Assembly: GCA_963681505.1 (NCBI GenBank)
Contig: OY811973.1
Location: 6,612,673 to 6,676,672 of the forward strand
Length of the DNA: 64,000 bases
Direction: 5' to 3'
From: Eunapius fragilis
Taxonomy: Eukaryota; Porifera; Demospongiae; Spongillida; Spongillidae
Shown: positions 33,720 through 46,823 of the stretch, one piece after another
Layout: each line of letters opens with the position of its first letter
How positions within the stretch are numbered: the first letter of the stretch is position 1
Notes under the pieces: generated by a model
What the model was told of the DNA's origin: nothing
What the model saw: only the letters and a program-made list of their open reading frames with translations
Database searches by the model: none
Made by a program: the position numbers and the translations under genes

Positions 33720-34290
33720 AAGGTTGTTAGGTCAGGGTAGAAGCCACCAATGTGGACTGCCCAAATGGATTGATTAAGTAGTGTTTGGTTAATGGAAATC
33801 TAGCAAGTGCCCCATGGAGATCTCAAAGTACCCCATACTGCTCTGCTTATCACAACCATTCAGGCCAGACATAGACCTCATACAAAATTAGCTAATTGAA
33901 CAAGTATGTAAAAAAAACTTTTCAACAAGTATAATAGTTGACCTAGTGGATTGAAAGTCAATGGTAGTGTAATAAGCATGGGAGCAACGCTGTTTAACAC
34001 AGGGAACAGCCTACCTATTTATTAATGAGATACAGAGCAGCAAATGGCATACACAGATACAATAAAAAGAAAATATTGAGTACAAGTTCATACAGGCAGT
34101 TTTGTGAAAGCCAAATACACAAGTGTGAGGAACAGACACATATGCAAGTGTGGCAGATAACTATGCAAGGCACAGGGATTGTGTTGGGAAGGTGAGTTCT
34201 AGGAGATAAGCCCTCCAGGGTAGTACTGAGAGGATGTGTGTTACATGTATGGGCTACTTTAGACCACTAAACCACTCTACAAAAAAAACT
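33720..34290. repeat. Duplicated intron segment, copy at 42180-42720
   Basis: Long, closely similar stretches such as GGAAATCTAGCAAGTGCCCC, AACAAGTATGTAAAAAAAAC and AGCAAATGGCATACACA occur in the same order and orientation at 42.2-42.7 kb, about 8.5 kb away. Confidence 0.9.
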
Positions 34291-34309
34291 ATTCAATCGT
34301 CAATCCACA

Positions 34310-34345
34310 TGCATAACTTACCCTCTGATGATGGATGGGTGGGAT
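34310..34345 (-). other. Conserved CAG-NNG-GTAAG signature (one of seven)
   Basis: On the minus strand a pyrimidine-rich stretch and CATCATCAG are followed by exactly three bases and GTAAG. Other sites, given as position of the three bases: 34322, 35082, 35519, 43208, 43540, 45408 and 48036. The three bases are AGG, AGG, GAG, GTG, GTG, TGG and GTG. It could be a 3-nt microexon, a recursive splice site or a shared remnant of duplication. Confidence 0.4.
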
Positions 34346-36070
34346 TCACATAATGAAAAGGAAAGATAAATTTTCAATGTGAAGACCAGTGTTTTTTGTA
34401 TTTCCTCCAGCATAATAATATAACAGAAGTTATTCACAAATTAACATGGTTGTAAACATGTACTAATTTAATACTACATACAAATAGATTAATATACTCA
34501 CATGCACACAGCCCTTAGTGGCCATTGATTTTGTGGGCAAAAGGCATACCTTTTGAAAGTGGTCTGAACCATTTTAACTTAGTACATGTATGCAGCACTG
34601 ACATGATAGTATGAAAATGGTAAAATGCCTAAATGGCGGAATGGATTTTGTTGGTTTACGGTATAGTTTACTTATGGACCCTAATGTCCAGCTGAAAAGG
34701 TTTGAGCAAACAAAGAAATTATTAACACATTAATACACGACAATTACATATGTCTGTTCTATCATCATCTGCAGGCTTGGTGATGGTTATATGCAGGTCA
34801 AAGCAGTACATATGTACATTATCCTTAAACAAATTTTTTTTACAGGTTTCTTGGTTTTAACATAGTTTTGAGCACTCCAAATGAAAGCTCTACCCTGCGA
34901 TTTAGCCGAAGTGACTAATTCTTCTGCGGGCCCGTTTAACTTGGTACTTACATGTATTGCATGAACAAATACATGTTGTAATCTATGCAGCCTGTTATAC
35001 GTAGTCAGCATCTCCCCATTGCTATTCTACATAAAAATTACTCAATCCTCAATACAAAAACTGTCCACATGCATAACTTACCCTCTGATGTTGGATGATT
35101 GGAATTCACATAATGAAAATTGAAAGAGACATTTAAAATGAGTTGACCACTAGTGTTGCAACCCCCAGCATGAACATGTACATGGCATGGGCTAGACAAA
35201 TATTTCTGCACTTCTTAAACATTTAATTTTGCATTGATACACTCTACTTCGATGATGCAAGACAGTGAATACAATGTATGGGATCAGCCTTTCTTCGTCA
35301 CCTTGTTAGTACTTCACCACACCCTACATGGTGTTCATAGCACAACCTTACTGCTTTCATGTATTGATATCCATGGATCTAGACTGGCCCTTCTCCAAAT
35401 GAATTTGTACAGATGAAAGCATTATGGTTGATTTTATGCAGTCACCACCTCCCCATTGCTACTCCATATACAAACTACTCAATGATCAATACAAATACTG
35501 TACACATGCATAATTTACCTCCTGATGAAGGATGAGTGGGATTCACGGTATAAAAAGAAAGAGAAATTGTCAATGTGTTGACCAAAGTTCTTTGTATTTC
35601 CCCAGCACATAAATTTAACAGAAGGTATTCACCAATTAACATCTTTAAACATGTACAAATTTAATACTACACACAAGTAGATACAGCGGAACCCCAAAAT
35701 ACGGACACTAGCGGGACAAACCTCAAGTGCCCTGATTATCGAGGTGTTCTTTATTCAGGGGTTGGAACTTTTTATCATTATGATGAGTACATAATAAAAT
35801 GAAGGCAAGTGCATCCTAACAGTGAATTGTGTACAAGACAGATACAGCATAATTAAGATTAAGGGGTGTTATATTATATTTTAAAAATCTGTAATTGATG
35901 CTTGAACAGAGCATGTGCATTTCAACCTAGTGACTGCACTCAGTAGCTAATCAGTCCAAGTTGCTTCGTCAGCATGACTGTTCTGCTCAAGAAATGAACG
36001 GATATCTTCAAGGCAGTCAATGACTTCTGTCAAATTTTTCATTCTCGGAGGGAAAGTTCCGTGTCTTTAA
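34346..36070. other. Intron-like sequence made of duplicated units
   Basis: Repeats of AGTCACCACCTCCCCATTGC and of CCACATGCATAACTTACC recur about every 400-1,200 bp (for example 34970-35090 and 35430-35530). A decayed copy of the region beside the ankyrin exons lies at about 35240-35340. No exon recognised. Confidence 0.5.
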
Positions 36071-36072
36071 CA

Positions 36073-37396
36073 TCCCGAGGGGGAAAATGCGCGTTGTATC
36101 GCAGTTAATCACGATGAAATGCGATACATTGAGATTCATCATAACGCGATACGATGCTAGCGATAGCGACGCATATAAACGCATTTTAGCGCGCTTCAGC
36201 GCCATGTATGCGATTAAGGTGGGTCAGCGTGGACAGCGCGCTGTCAGTTATTCTGCACTCTCGCAGCAGAACTCAATTGAAAGCTGCGCGGTAATATAAT
36301 TAATTATTATGTGCAGGATCACGTGGGGTATCAAGTTGGAATGGAAACCTGCAGCCTCTACAGTTAAAATGGATAACAGCTGGAAATCAAACATTATTTT
36401 TATCCTCGTGGTAGAAACTGTCTTCGAGAAAAGTGAGTGCATCGTGGCAGGGTAATAGTCGTAGCAATCTTCCCATACTTTGTTTTGAATAGCAATACGC
36501 ATCTTTTCGCGCATTTTCCTTCAAGCGTCAACACATGCAGTCGTTAATTTCACAGAGGATGCAGGAGGATGGCACTTGTTCCGATTCAGAAACTTCAAAC
36601 TACAAATGGAGACGAGGTATAGAAGTTGGACAACACAGCGATCGTCGGTATGTCATGATTATAAATGAGTCAATTTTTTCGCTGACATCCCACGAGGATC
36701 GTTAACCGATATGCAGGGCACTGTAGATGGAACATAGCAACTCGGATAGCGAATCAACTACTGAGATTTGCAACAACGGTAACGATAAGAAATCTGAAAA
36801 TGGGAGATACGCGACTGTATCGAAGGGATCAGCTGGCTACGGGAAATCTAGAGCAGGTATTTTATGTGCATGCATTAGCTTTTTTTGTTGTTGTTCTACA
36901 TATGCATCAATAAATACAGAAAGACACCAATAAAAAAACGGAAACAAAAGGACAGAAAAGCATATCGGAGTATTTTTGAAGCAAAAGGGAAGTATCGAAG
37001 CACTAACTGGCATTCAAGCCTCACCAGCTGACAGCAACTGAGCTCTTCGAAGACTGTTTTGTTTTGTATTATACACATGTATTTCGATAACTGAAATAAG
37101 TTTATTATGGCAACTTATTAACAACATTATAGCGCTTTTAAGCGTCGAGGGTCAACGTGCTTTAACGCGTTGTTCTTCAACGCGTTGAGTCAACAGCGCT
37201 TGACAACGAGTATCATCATCTACCAACGCGTTATTAAGTATCGCGATTTATCGGCTATCGCGCTCCCATGTGCCATCCTGACGCGATTCAGAGCGATTCA
37301 ACGCGCATACACAGTAATTTTATTGGCGCTGATGATAATCGCCATCGCTTTAGTCGCGATTAAGCGCGTAATACCACACTATTTTTCCCTCGGGAT
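36073..37396. mobile_element. 1.3-kb CpG-rich element with CCCGAGGG ends
   Basis: Ends ATCCCGAGGGGGAAAAT and ATTTTTCCCTCGGGAT are inverted repeats. Both subterminal regions (36090-36300 and 37130-37370) are dense in GCGC, CGCG and GCGAT, unlike the AT-rich neighbourhood. The centre has small frames, including 36727-36930. No recognised transposase; superfamily unknown. Confidence 0.7.
36727..36860 (+). CDS. Small acidic/Ser-rich reading frame inside the CpG-rich element
   Basis: MEHSNSDSESTTEICNNG and later KSENGRYATVSKGSAGYG, then a possible donor GCAG|GTATTT. A basic segment KTPIKKRKQKDRKAYRSI follows at about 36918-37030 after an acceptor-like AATACAG, but the phases do not agree with the first part. 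Function unknown; it may not be coding. Confidence 0.3.
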
Positions 37397-37419
37397 ATTA
37401 GTATATTACACATCGTCCT

Positions 37420-38781
37420 CATCTTCATCACTGTTACCAAGACCCACTTCCTTATCTTTTGGGCCCAATAAAGCCATGAACTCCTCACTCCAAGAGCTTT
37501 CAGCACAAATCGTTGGAATCTCTTCCTTAGCACTTAGCATTACAGTGACAACACCTCCGAACTAATTTGAGAAAATAGTTCATCTACTTCAGTGTCATCA
37601 TCATTGTCCTCCCCAAATTCTTGCACATCAATGTCACAAAACAGATCTGTGTCAGCTGATATTTTGGGTTTAGCAAGAAAAAAAATCCTTGCATAAGATA
37701 CCAGCATTGAAGAAACATTTTAGTTTCGGGTACATCATCATGCTTCAGCCAACCACCTAATCGTTGCAACACATTAACAGATTTCAATAATTCAGATGCA
37801 ATGGAACATGTGACAATTTTTGCTACATGTAACTTAGTAGGAGTTTGCAATAGTGAACCTTAGAAGTTCTTTATTATACCAAGGTCAAGGGGCTGCAATA
37901 CATCTGTACTATAACAGGTGGGTGACATCCAGCATTGTCGATAAGAAGCAGAACTGACCGTCCATTCATCCTCAGTTTAATGTTGATTTTTGAAAATATC
38001 CTATCTAATCACCAGTCATCCATGCTTCACACTGACTGAAGTACTCGCCTGGCAATGTACTCTTCTTCATTGCTTTGAAGCATCGAGGATATTCAGATCT
38101 CCGTATTATTATGGGCTTTGATTCACTCTTACCGAGACCATTCACAATAAATGTGACAGTGAATCATTGTTTTGACTTCTTCTTACCCTTACACTGCTGC
38201 AGTCTTTCTGCAAAGCCTTTGTCAGAAAGTGCTTGCCAAAAACTCCACTTTCATCCACATTCCAAACATCATCAATCAACACAATCTCTGGTACAATATA
38301 TGGTATCCTCTTATTCAAGGAATCCACTGTCACACTGCTGACACTGCCTTATTCACCACAAAAGTTCATCTGCCTCAGATTGTGCTTCTTCTTCCAACGA
38401 TCCAGCCAGCATTCGATGCCTAGAAATCATCAAGATTTAGTTTAGCTGCTATTTCCATTGCCTTCTCTACAAGAATGCGTCCACCAGCATAAACATTTTT
38501 TGACACAGCTAACAAATACCAGCGAGGTAAAGCTTCATTGAGCTCAGAATACTTTGACTCACAAAATCGTTTGTCAGTTCTACATTGTTCACCTTATGCA
38601 TTAGAAAGATACAACTCCTCTATCTTCTCTATGTTCTTCAGGATCGTACAAATTTGAGTTTTCCCACAGCCAAACCTTTCTGCTAGCTTGCTTATGCCTA
38701 CATCTTGCTCGTCTGTGCTTCTTTTATCACTTCGTACTTTGTAGCAAGAGGCAAATCATTCCGCTTAAAATTAGTAGCCAT
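37420..38781 (-). pseudogene. pogo/Tigger-like (CENP-B type) transposase remnant
   Basis: Starting MATNFKRNDLPLATKYEVI at 38781, with a helix-turn-helix segment ISKLAERFGCGKTQICTIL. Then WLDRWKKKHNLRQMNFCGE (CENP-B-type DNA-binding region), IDDVWNVDESGVF (first catalytic Asp context, as in NxDExG), and near 37900 VLQPLDLGIIKNF (as in TSVLQPLDxGII). An acidic tail (CDIDVQEFGEDNDDDTEVDE) follows at about 37580-37640. Many stops and frameshifts. It is inactive. Confidence 0.8.
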
Positions 38782-39079
38782 GCAACTTATTTACTCTCCA
38801 GCTGTAGATTGGTGAGGAAACTAATTTAACAACATGCAGCTGCTATATATTATAAGTGTGCATTAAATAGAATTAATGTACGCGTTTCCTACAACCGACC
38901 TACCATTGTTGACGCTTGAGCGCATTTACGCTACTCTGTATATAACCAGAGGTAATGCATATGTCATGCACTTTAAACTAATATCAGGGTGTACAAATGT
39001 GCGTTTTCTTACCCCTCAAAGCATGGCAAGCCAACCAACATATGTAGAAAGCTCCTATGTTGAAATAGTATTGTTTGTT

Positions 39080-39102
39080 GGGGGGGGGGGGGGGGGGGGG
39101 GG
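39080..39102. repeat. Poly-G run of 23
   Basis: Uninterrupted G tract in otherwise non-repetitive sequence. Confidence 0.95.
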
Positions 39103-39756
39103 TACCATGATTACAAAGCTGTCTGGCAGCCCTCCGTAGGTGAAGTTCTGCTTTTGCAGACTAGAGCCCACAAACATCAAAGACAACAAAGCAGTACATT
39201 GTAGCTATTGTCAAAAGCACTTTAGATGTCGGCCATGTTCCTGCAAAACTATCAGTTCTTTTTGTCCAGAGCATGTAATAAAGGGACAGTGAAAGTTACT
39301 GGAGCAGTTGTGAATCGTGGTGCTGGATATGGCATGGAAGTGACCTGCAAGTATTGCTTGAATGGTACTAGAGCCTATGTGGAGCGTGTGCAGAAATAAT
39401 CCGTGAAAATAATCTCTCATAATATATTACATGTTAACTTGATTATGACATCATAACGCAGCATGTCTGCAAGCGAGGGTGTTTTGTATTGTGTAACAGC
39501 AGATGGCACACTTACAAAGTGTCGGGATTACAGAATATCGAGGTGTATGCAATTCAGGGGTTTAACAAGTGCATTGTTAACGTAAGTTTTTTGGGACCTA
39601 GAGGTAGTGTCCTGTTTATCAATATTCTTTTATGTATACAGGGAAAGTCTCACATAGACAATATTAACGCATTAAGAAGTCCCACAATTCTTAAAAGCAG
39701 CCAGTTACATGCTGTAAATGAGTGAAGAAGGACCGTCAAGGAAGGAGAGTAGTCTG

Positions 39757-40440
39757 TCAATATGACATCACGGCTTGAAGGGGTAGGGACCATGGTGGTG
39801 ACGAGACATTGAGGAAGCTGCTATCCCATGACCTGGTGAGTGATGGTGCCTCTTGTGTGTGGTTTGGATTTCCACTCTTACATACACTTGTCATAGAGCT
39901 CTTGAACTGCTGGAACTGGAGTAGCTGCTTGCGGATGATGAGGATTGCCTGTGGCACCTTTGTCCGCCAGAGGATCCACTCTTGGTGTGGTGATGAGGAG
40001 GGTTTTGATGAGGGACTGCTGGTAAGGGTTACTGTTATCAAGGATTTTGTGATGCAACAATGTCCAGCATCTTGTCTCATGCTGGTTGTTCATTGCAACC
40101 ACTCTCCATCATCTTGCTGGAACCGTCAGATGTAAAGAGAGGTGATTGCCGAGCCAGATGCAGCACGTGTGTTGAGACTGGTCTCCTCATCGTCTGTGTC
40201 ATTAGGGTCAGAGGAGGTCGGGTGGTTGATGCATCCTCCAGACATTGTGCACAGAAAGGCCAGATGGGTCCTGGCAGTAGCTGCTGCAGGAGTTGCTCCA
40301 TGAGGTGTGCTTTGTTGCCCGTAGTGAAGACGTAAGCCTCCATTAGTTTGAGGAGTACATGTACCTCACATGTGAGGCACATAAGGCTAATAGACCAATT
40401 ATTGATTGCAGCCCACCCTACCATGGACCTTTATCATAAA
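39757..40440 (-). pseudogene. Unrecognised repeat-borne reading frame with two CxxC pairs
   Basis: A 115-residue frame (40424-40077) includes SLMCLTCEVHVLLK and PIWPFCAQCLEDA, two CxxC pairs about 40 residues apart suggesting a zinc site. It continues in other frames to about 39757 with a Ser/His-rich stretch. A diverged copy lies at 33330-33690, so it belongs to a dispersed or duplicated element. I do not recognise the family. Confidence 0.45.
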
Positions 40441-40704
40441 GTGAAAGTGACTTTTATTATGACCTGTTCTGTACATGTGAGACCTAGAACCATATCATGC
40501 GGGGAAATAGTGTTAGATTGCATGGGTTTGACTGAAGCTAAGGGAAATGGTTGAATGGAAGTGAGGCTTTTCCCGGGGGATGTTCCTCCCAGGTTAATTA
40601 GTACATTATCATTCACCAAAATATTAAAACACCAAAGATTGCATAGTCACGACCTCACCATTGCTACTTTTAGACCACTCCACATATCAAGAGTTATGTC
40701 AGAA

Positions 40705-41020
40705 ATTTGACCCCGATTATGAATGTCATTAAAAAACGTGACCCACTTCTAACAAGACTCCTGACGAGTGGATGGCTTACCTTGTTGTCGTCATCCTATA
40801 AGAAGACAACAACAAGCAGTTTCGTCTTTTTTTTTATTTTTTATGTCATAAAACCGCGTGGTTGTAGAGAACAAAACTATTTTCCAAACTCGTACCCAGT
40901 CCCACGTATTTCTCGTTCTTCTTGTTCCTGTCCACGCATAACTCGGGATAGGAACACTTTTAAGAAATGAAAATTACACCAATGGCTTCAGAATTCGTTG
41001 GCATTCTCGCTTCTGTGGTC
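40705..41020 (-). mobile_element. Family S repeat, inverted copy
   Basis: Reverse complement of parts of 20330-20750 and 47400-47700: GTTGTAGAGAACAAAACTAT, TCGTACCCAGTCCC, ATAACTCGGGATAGGAACAC and CAATGGCTTCAGAATTCG. Confidence 0.8.
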
Positions 41021-41338
41021 AAAACGTCTCGAGGCTACATGACATATATCGGTGGTTGTGTTAGCAAATCACATAGTTAAGCTTACTGCACTGACACGAC
41101 TCGGATAGGACATACTTCGCACTTTATATGAAGTACTAGTAGTATACATGATGTAATCAAATGTGTACGGTCTGGGCACTACACATAGTGGTAATTATCT
41201 GTGGCATGTATATCCGGTTTTGCAAATTGGGCATTACATGTATTTAATAACGTGCACGTGCGTACTATAATCATTCTTGTGCTTCGATCGTTGTAGGTTT
41301 GACGCTTTATGTAACTTAGTGAAGTTGTTTTTCTCAAA

Positions 41339-41657
41339 ATGCCTTCACGTTAGGAAAAGAAGAAAGGGAAACGATGATCAAAGTACCTCAAAACTCAAGA
41401 CAATGTATTCGATTCAGCCCGAGCGAAACTAAAAAGCAGAGCCTGAAAAGAAACGGGCCTCTCAACGTGACAACTATTGAGCAGAGCCTGAAAAGAAACA
41501 GACCTCTCGACGCGCACATATCCAGAAATGGAACGGACTTCTCGACGTGCAAGGTATCGAGCAGATCCTGAAAAGGAACGGGCTGCTAAAAGACAGCGAT
41601 ATTGCCATAGTCCTGAACGTGCAACTTGCTGGCGAAAAGAGTTAAGGTTACTCAAAG
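41339..41657 (+). pseudogene. Exon with degenerate PEKKRAA repeats
   Basis: Across several frames, units such as AEPEKKRASQRDNY, AEPEKKQTSRRAH and ADPEKERAAKRQRYCHSPE follow each other, ending LRLLK with a donor AAAG|GTATGT. Repeats of the type DPEKKRAAxRxxY are common in N-terminal parts of transposon-encoded proteins of marine invertebrates; this link is from memory. An early TAG (after MPSR) and frame changes mark it as decayed. Confidence 0.5.
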
Positions 41658-41750
41658 GTATGTTGTACCTTTACAACCTCTCTCTCATATCAAGATGGAT
41701 TACTTAACATGCTACGGCTCATAATCTGGTATGAATAAAAATCAATGAAA

Positions 41751-42041
41751 CAAGTAAATAAAAATCATTCTCTATGAGAACGTTGGTGGCATATAGGATT
41801 TGAAGGCAATGGTGGTGTAAAAAGGAAGGAAACAAGGGTATAATAATAAGGGAAAATGGAATAGTCTTATATTTATCACATTTCTATATGTAGGTTATAG
41901 TATGTTGTTCGTGTGCTCATTACAGGACTATTCCATTTTCCCTTATTATTAGATCCTTGCTTCCTTCCTTTTTACACCACCATTGCCTTCAAATCCTATA
42001 TGCCACCAACTTTCTCATAGAGAATGTTTTTTATTTACTTG
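41751..42041. mobile_element. Fold-back MITE, family M
   Basis: A 291-bp palindrome with arms containing ATATAGGATTTGAAGGCAAT and AATAAGGGAAAATGGAATAG and their complements. Ends CAAGTAAATA and TATTTACTTG. Confidence 0.92.
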
Positions 42042-42179
42042 TAAACTAATTAATTTTTAATACAAATACTATCCACAAACGTATGCACTGATGATGGATG
42101 AGTGTGATTCACATAATGAAAAGAAAGAGAAATTTTCAAGACATGAACTAGTTTTGTACTCTCCTTTAGATGTTGTTCA

Positions 42180-42720
42180 AGGTAATAAAAGTTGTTAGGT
42201 CAGGGTAGAAGCCTGGTGTGAACCCCCCAAATGGATTATTTTAAGAACTATTTTGTTAATGGAAATCTAGCAAGTGCCCCATGGAGGTCTCAAACTGCCC
42301 CATACTGCACTTGTCAGACTTAGACCTCATACAAATTAGATCATTGAACAAGTACGTAAAAAAAACATTTTAAGCAAGAATACTAGTTGACCTAGAGGAT
42401 TGGAAGTCAATGGTACTGTAATAAGCATGGGAGCAACGCTTTTGACTCAGGGAACAGCCTACTTATTTTTTAATGAGATAAAGAGCAGCAAATGGCATAC
42501 ACAAATGAGTACAAGTTCATACAGGCAGTTTTGTTTGGAAGCTAAATACACAAGTGTGTGGAACAGACAAATACATGTACGCAAGTGTGGCAGGTAACAA
42601 TGCAAGGCACAGGGTGTGTGGTGGAAGGGTGAGTGCTTGGAGATAGGCCCCTCCAGGGAAATACTGAGAGGATGTGTGTTATGGGCTTATATGCATAGCA
42701 TAATTGCATGTAAGTACATG
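42180..42720. repeat. Duplicated intron segment, copy of 33720-34290
   Basis: See the partner. The join to flanking sequence differs on both sides. Confidence 0.9.
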
Positions 42721-43767
42721 TACATAGTTAATACATACATAATAAAGTACATGTAGTTTGTAATAATTAAAACCTTGATATTCAATGATATGCAGTCACC
42801 ACCTCCCGATTGCTACTTTTAGAATACTAAACCACTCTATATAAAAATATTCAATCGTCAATCCACATGTACTAACTTAATAATACCAGTACTAGATATG
42901 TGTCGGCACGTTACCAGTATTGCACAACGACAATGGGTAAACACCATGCAGGTTAGTCTAAAAATAAATGTTGGTATGCGTTAATAATAGATGCTAACAC
43001 AGCAAGCTTAAGCATGCCCATATTGTACAAAAGAAAAACGTAGTAAGACATGTGTTTAATTTCAGATATTCAGCTTTATTGTAGCACAACAAAGCACATA
43101 CGTACATCATCAGAAAGCAATTATTTTACTGGTTTATTTCTTTTTGAGCACTCCAAATGGAATCTACTCAACCATGAATACAAATACTGTCCACATGCAC
43201 AACTTACCACCTGATGATGGATAAGTGGGATTCACAGATGTCACATACATGTATGCAGGAAAGAAACAAACACTATTAACACATATACAAGACACTCGGG
43301 TATAATTTAACACTACGTCCATTTAGATAAATATATACTATCATGCACATTTATAAGTAAGACGTTATACTCACATACATGTATAGCATGAACAAATGTG
43401 ATGTAATTATGCAGCCTGTTATTAATGAATCTGATGAATGATTATATGCAGTCACCACCTCCCTATTACTACTTTTAGACCACTCTATATAGAAACTACT
43501 CAATCCTCAATACAAATACTGTACATATGCAAAACTTACCACCTGATGATGAATGAATGGGATTCGCATAATGAAAGAAAGATAAATTGTTAATGTGTTG
43601 ACCACAAATACCCCCAGCAAGAACATGTACATGGCATGGACTAGACATATGGAAGAAATATTTCTGTACTTCTAGTTACCATTAATTTTGCATTGATGCA
43701 AGATAATGAATACAAAGTAGTTGGATCAACCCTTCTCTTCTGCTTGTTAGTACATCACCACACTCAC

Positions 43768-43851
43768 TTTGTTCACATCAGCTCCATCCTTTACAAGGAT
43801 CTCCACCACAGCTGTGTGGCCATTTTGAGCTGCCACATACAGTGGTGTCCC
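43768..43851 (-). CDS. Ankyrin-repeat exon 3 of 3 seen (84 nt)
   Basis: GTPLYVAAQNGHTAVV then EILVKDGADVNK, 28 codons between acceptor CATATGTAG and donor AAA|GTGAGT, phase 0 on both sides. It is about 80 percent identical to the exon at 32982-33065. It would be the earliest of the three in transcript order. Confidence 0.85.
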
Positions 43852-46823
43852 CTACATATGGGAGGTGGGGGTTAAGAAAAGCAGTGCAATACACATGTTT
43901 CAATGAGGTGACAACATGTGGAATTAAACAATGCACTGATTGTTGTTCACATTCACATCAGATGGATCTATTGACAATGAGCATGGAATACTCAACAGGA
44001 TTTTAGCTAAACATACATGGGTGTTCATACATCTACCACTTCGCTAACAGATCATTGTTTATTGATCATACCACTGGACAAAATAATGGATTTACTATGT
44101 CTGAACGCTATGCGTAAATTTATTGCAAATGTGAAACATCATATTTTACACGGACGTAAACATTTGTAAGTTTTATGCTAATATTTACAATACATTTATC
44201 GTGTACGTAAAGGTACAAACATATATACATACATATTTACGCCACATTTGCAATACGAGTAAAGTCAGCATATATTTACGTATGCATTTGCTACATGTTT
44301 GCTTGCACTAGATTTGGGATCACCTTTATTGGTAAGCAAATATGACCTAGCTGGCTTCCAAATTAAATAAACAAAATCCAATCCCTTGTTTACACTGCTT
44401 CTTCGTTCATAGAATGACTACATGTACTAGTAGGCTCTGCTATTACTACGAGTCTACGTGGAGTACGCTTAGTTGGGCGCTGCCCGACCTTCGATTCACG
44501 TAGCAAAGGTCAAGCTACGCCCAATATTCTGTACAAAGTAAGAGGGGTGATATCGCGATGTGAATTTTCCCCCTCTATAAAACAGTTTGTTTAGGTAGCT
44601 AAGGGTGCTGTCAAAACACTACAATATGATTATCATTAATTGCTTTGATGATGGTAGCTTTGTTGTGACAGCATGGCCACTGCCTTAAAGGAACAAACTG
44701 TTGTAAGGAGGGAAAAAATGGCTACCAACCATTTTATGAGCTATCCCAGCCCGGCGAATATGCAGCCCAGAAAGATGTTTAGCTAAACATGTTTGTGGTA
44801 TGACTAGCTAACTATGGTAAAAGTTTGGTCAGGATTGTCAGGATTGTATTTTAATATTTTTAGATACATCATACTTCATTACAAATTCATGTCCCCATTC
44901 ATGGTACATGCGAAGAAGTTATTAAAATGAATTATGGTTGTGTTCTCCTCTTTATTGTCAATGTTTTAGTACAAATTGATATGACGACAATGTTGCAGGC
45001 TAAAATTATGCTAAACTGAAATGAGTGAGTCACAAAGAAAGTGAAAATTTTAATTCCTTGCATTTTAAAAACTGTACACCTTAGCGTATACAAATGTACT
45101 GTTATTTTGCATGTTCCTATGGGGAGAGCACATAGGGAAAGTAGCATGTCCAAACTAGACTATGATGCTAAAAGGGTGGCAAATATATATATGGAATTAC
45201 CCAGCAGGCATTTGATGATAATGATGAGTGTGGCAGATAACTATGCAAGGCATATGGGAGTTATACATAATAAAGTAGTTAGTAATAATTATGCACTTGA
45301 TATTCAATGATGTGCAGTCACCACCTCCCCATTGCTACTTTTAGACCACTAAACCCCTCTACGTAAAAATTATTCCATCGTCAATCCACAAGCATAACTT
45401 AACTTACCCACTGATGATGGGTGAGAGCGATTCACATAATGAAAAGAAAGAGAAATTGTCAATGTTTAGACCAGTGTTTATTGTATTTCCCCGGCATAAA
45501 AATGTAACGAAAGTTATTCACCAATTACCATGGTTGCTAAACATGTACTAATTTAATATTAAAACAAGTAGAATAATATACTTTCATGCACAATAGCCCT
45601 TAGTGGCCATGGATTTGGTGGACAAAAGGCATACCTCTTGAAATGTTGAAAAAATGGTTTGAGCCATGGTTAACTAGTACATGAACACACTGACATGATA
45701 TATGAAAATGGTAAAATGCCTATCTACTATTTAGTTTGTTTGGTGGTGGAATTGCTTCAATAATCCAGGGTGCAATGGATACGCTGTGCTCTCTGACAAT
45801 AGAGAGGGGCTTGTTTTGCTTTGGATATATTCATATGTTCTCTAAAGGGTGTTAACCGATTACCGCCGAGATACGCATTTCTGCATCAAAAATGTGTTTA
45901 TCATTGCCAATGAATTCTTCACACCCCTTTGAAAAATTATTCCAATTTGAGGTTACTCATGTTCACAGCTTCAGATTATGTTTTGAAACCCCTTCCAGTT
46001 ACCTACGATTCCTCTGCTGCCTCATTTAGCTGTTTTTGGACAACTCTACTTTAGCTAAACAAAAATATTTCCGACGTTAATCCGTTAAATCTGGCATGGA
46101 TAGAATATGCCCCCTATTCTCCCAGCCTGACCCGTCCATCTTGCCCAAAGGGACAGTATATGCAGGAGTACCATGATGATTGGTGGTGCTGGTTATAGTA
46201 CTGATGGCAATAAAGGTATAACCATGAAACAGCAAGGACACTTCACATTGATACAGCTGAAGGATTCAAACACCTGACCATACAGAGTGCCCTACAAAAA
46301 AAATGTGGCTTAATTCATCTGAATGGTGCTTCTGCATACCTAGCTTTGTATAGATGATGATGCGGCATACTAAATTTCTTGAGAATTCTGTTTTTGGTAT
46401 TTTTAGCCCAAAGTACCCCCTCTCCATTACAATATCCAAATATAAATCGTCTGCGCATTATTAAGGATTGCAATGCAACGAGTGTGCATGTAACTACTCC
46501 ATTTAAATGCTATGGTGCAACAGGCATTTGATGATAATATGAACGTGATACAGCTCCTTCAAAAAGCACCATTATAATGAGGCGGTGGAGCATCAAGGCA
46601 CAATGGATTTTGTTGGTTTATGGTATTGTCTAATTATGGACCCTAATGTCCAGCTGAAAAGGAATAATGTGCACTAAGAAAAAATGAAAACGAGTAAATA
46701 AAAAACCTTCTCAATGAGAACAAAGAAATTATTAACAATTTAATACATGACGATTACACATGTCTGTTCTATCATCATCTGCAGACTTGGTGATGGTCAT
46801 ATGCAGGTCAAAGCAGTACACAC
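43852..46823. other. Intron-like sequence with duplicated units
   Basis: Holds repeats of the AGTCACCACCTCCCCATTGC unit (about 45315), an AT-rich ATTTAC-rich patch (44110-44290) and a fragment of a family M end (46690-46716). No exon recognised apart from the CAG-NNG-GTAAG site at 45408. Confidence 0.5.

Noticed and set aside
43660-44020. Conserved sequence around the ankyrin exon as a possible regulatory element
   Set aside because: The similarity to 32.9-33.2 kb is explained by segmental duplication of exon and introns together.
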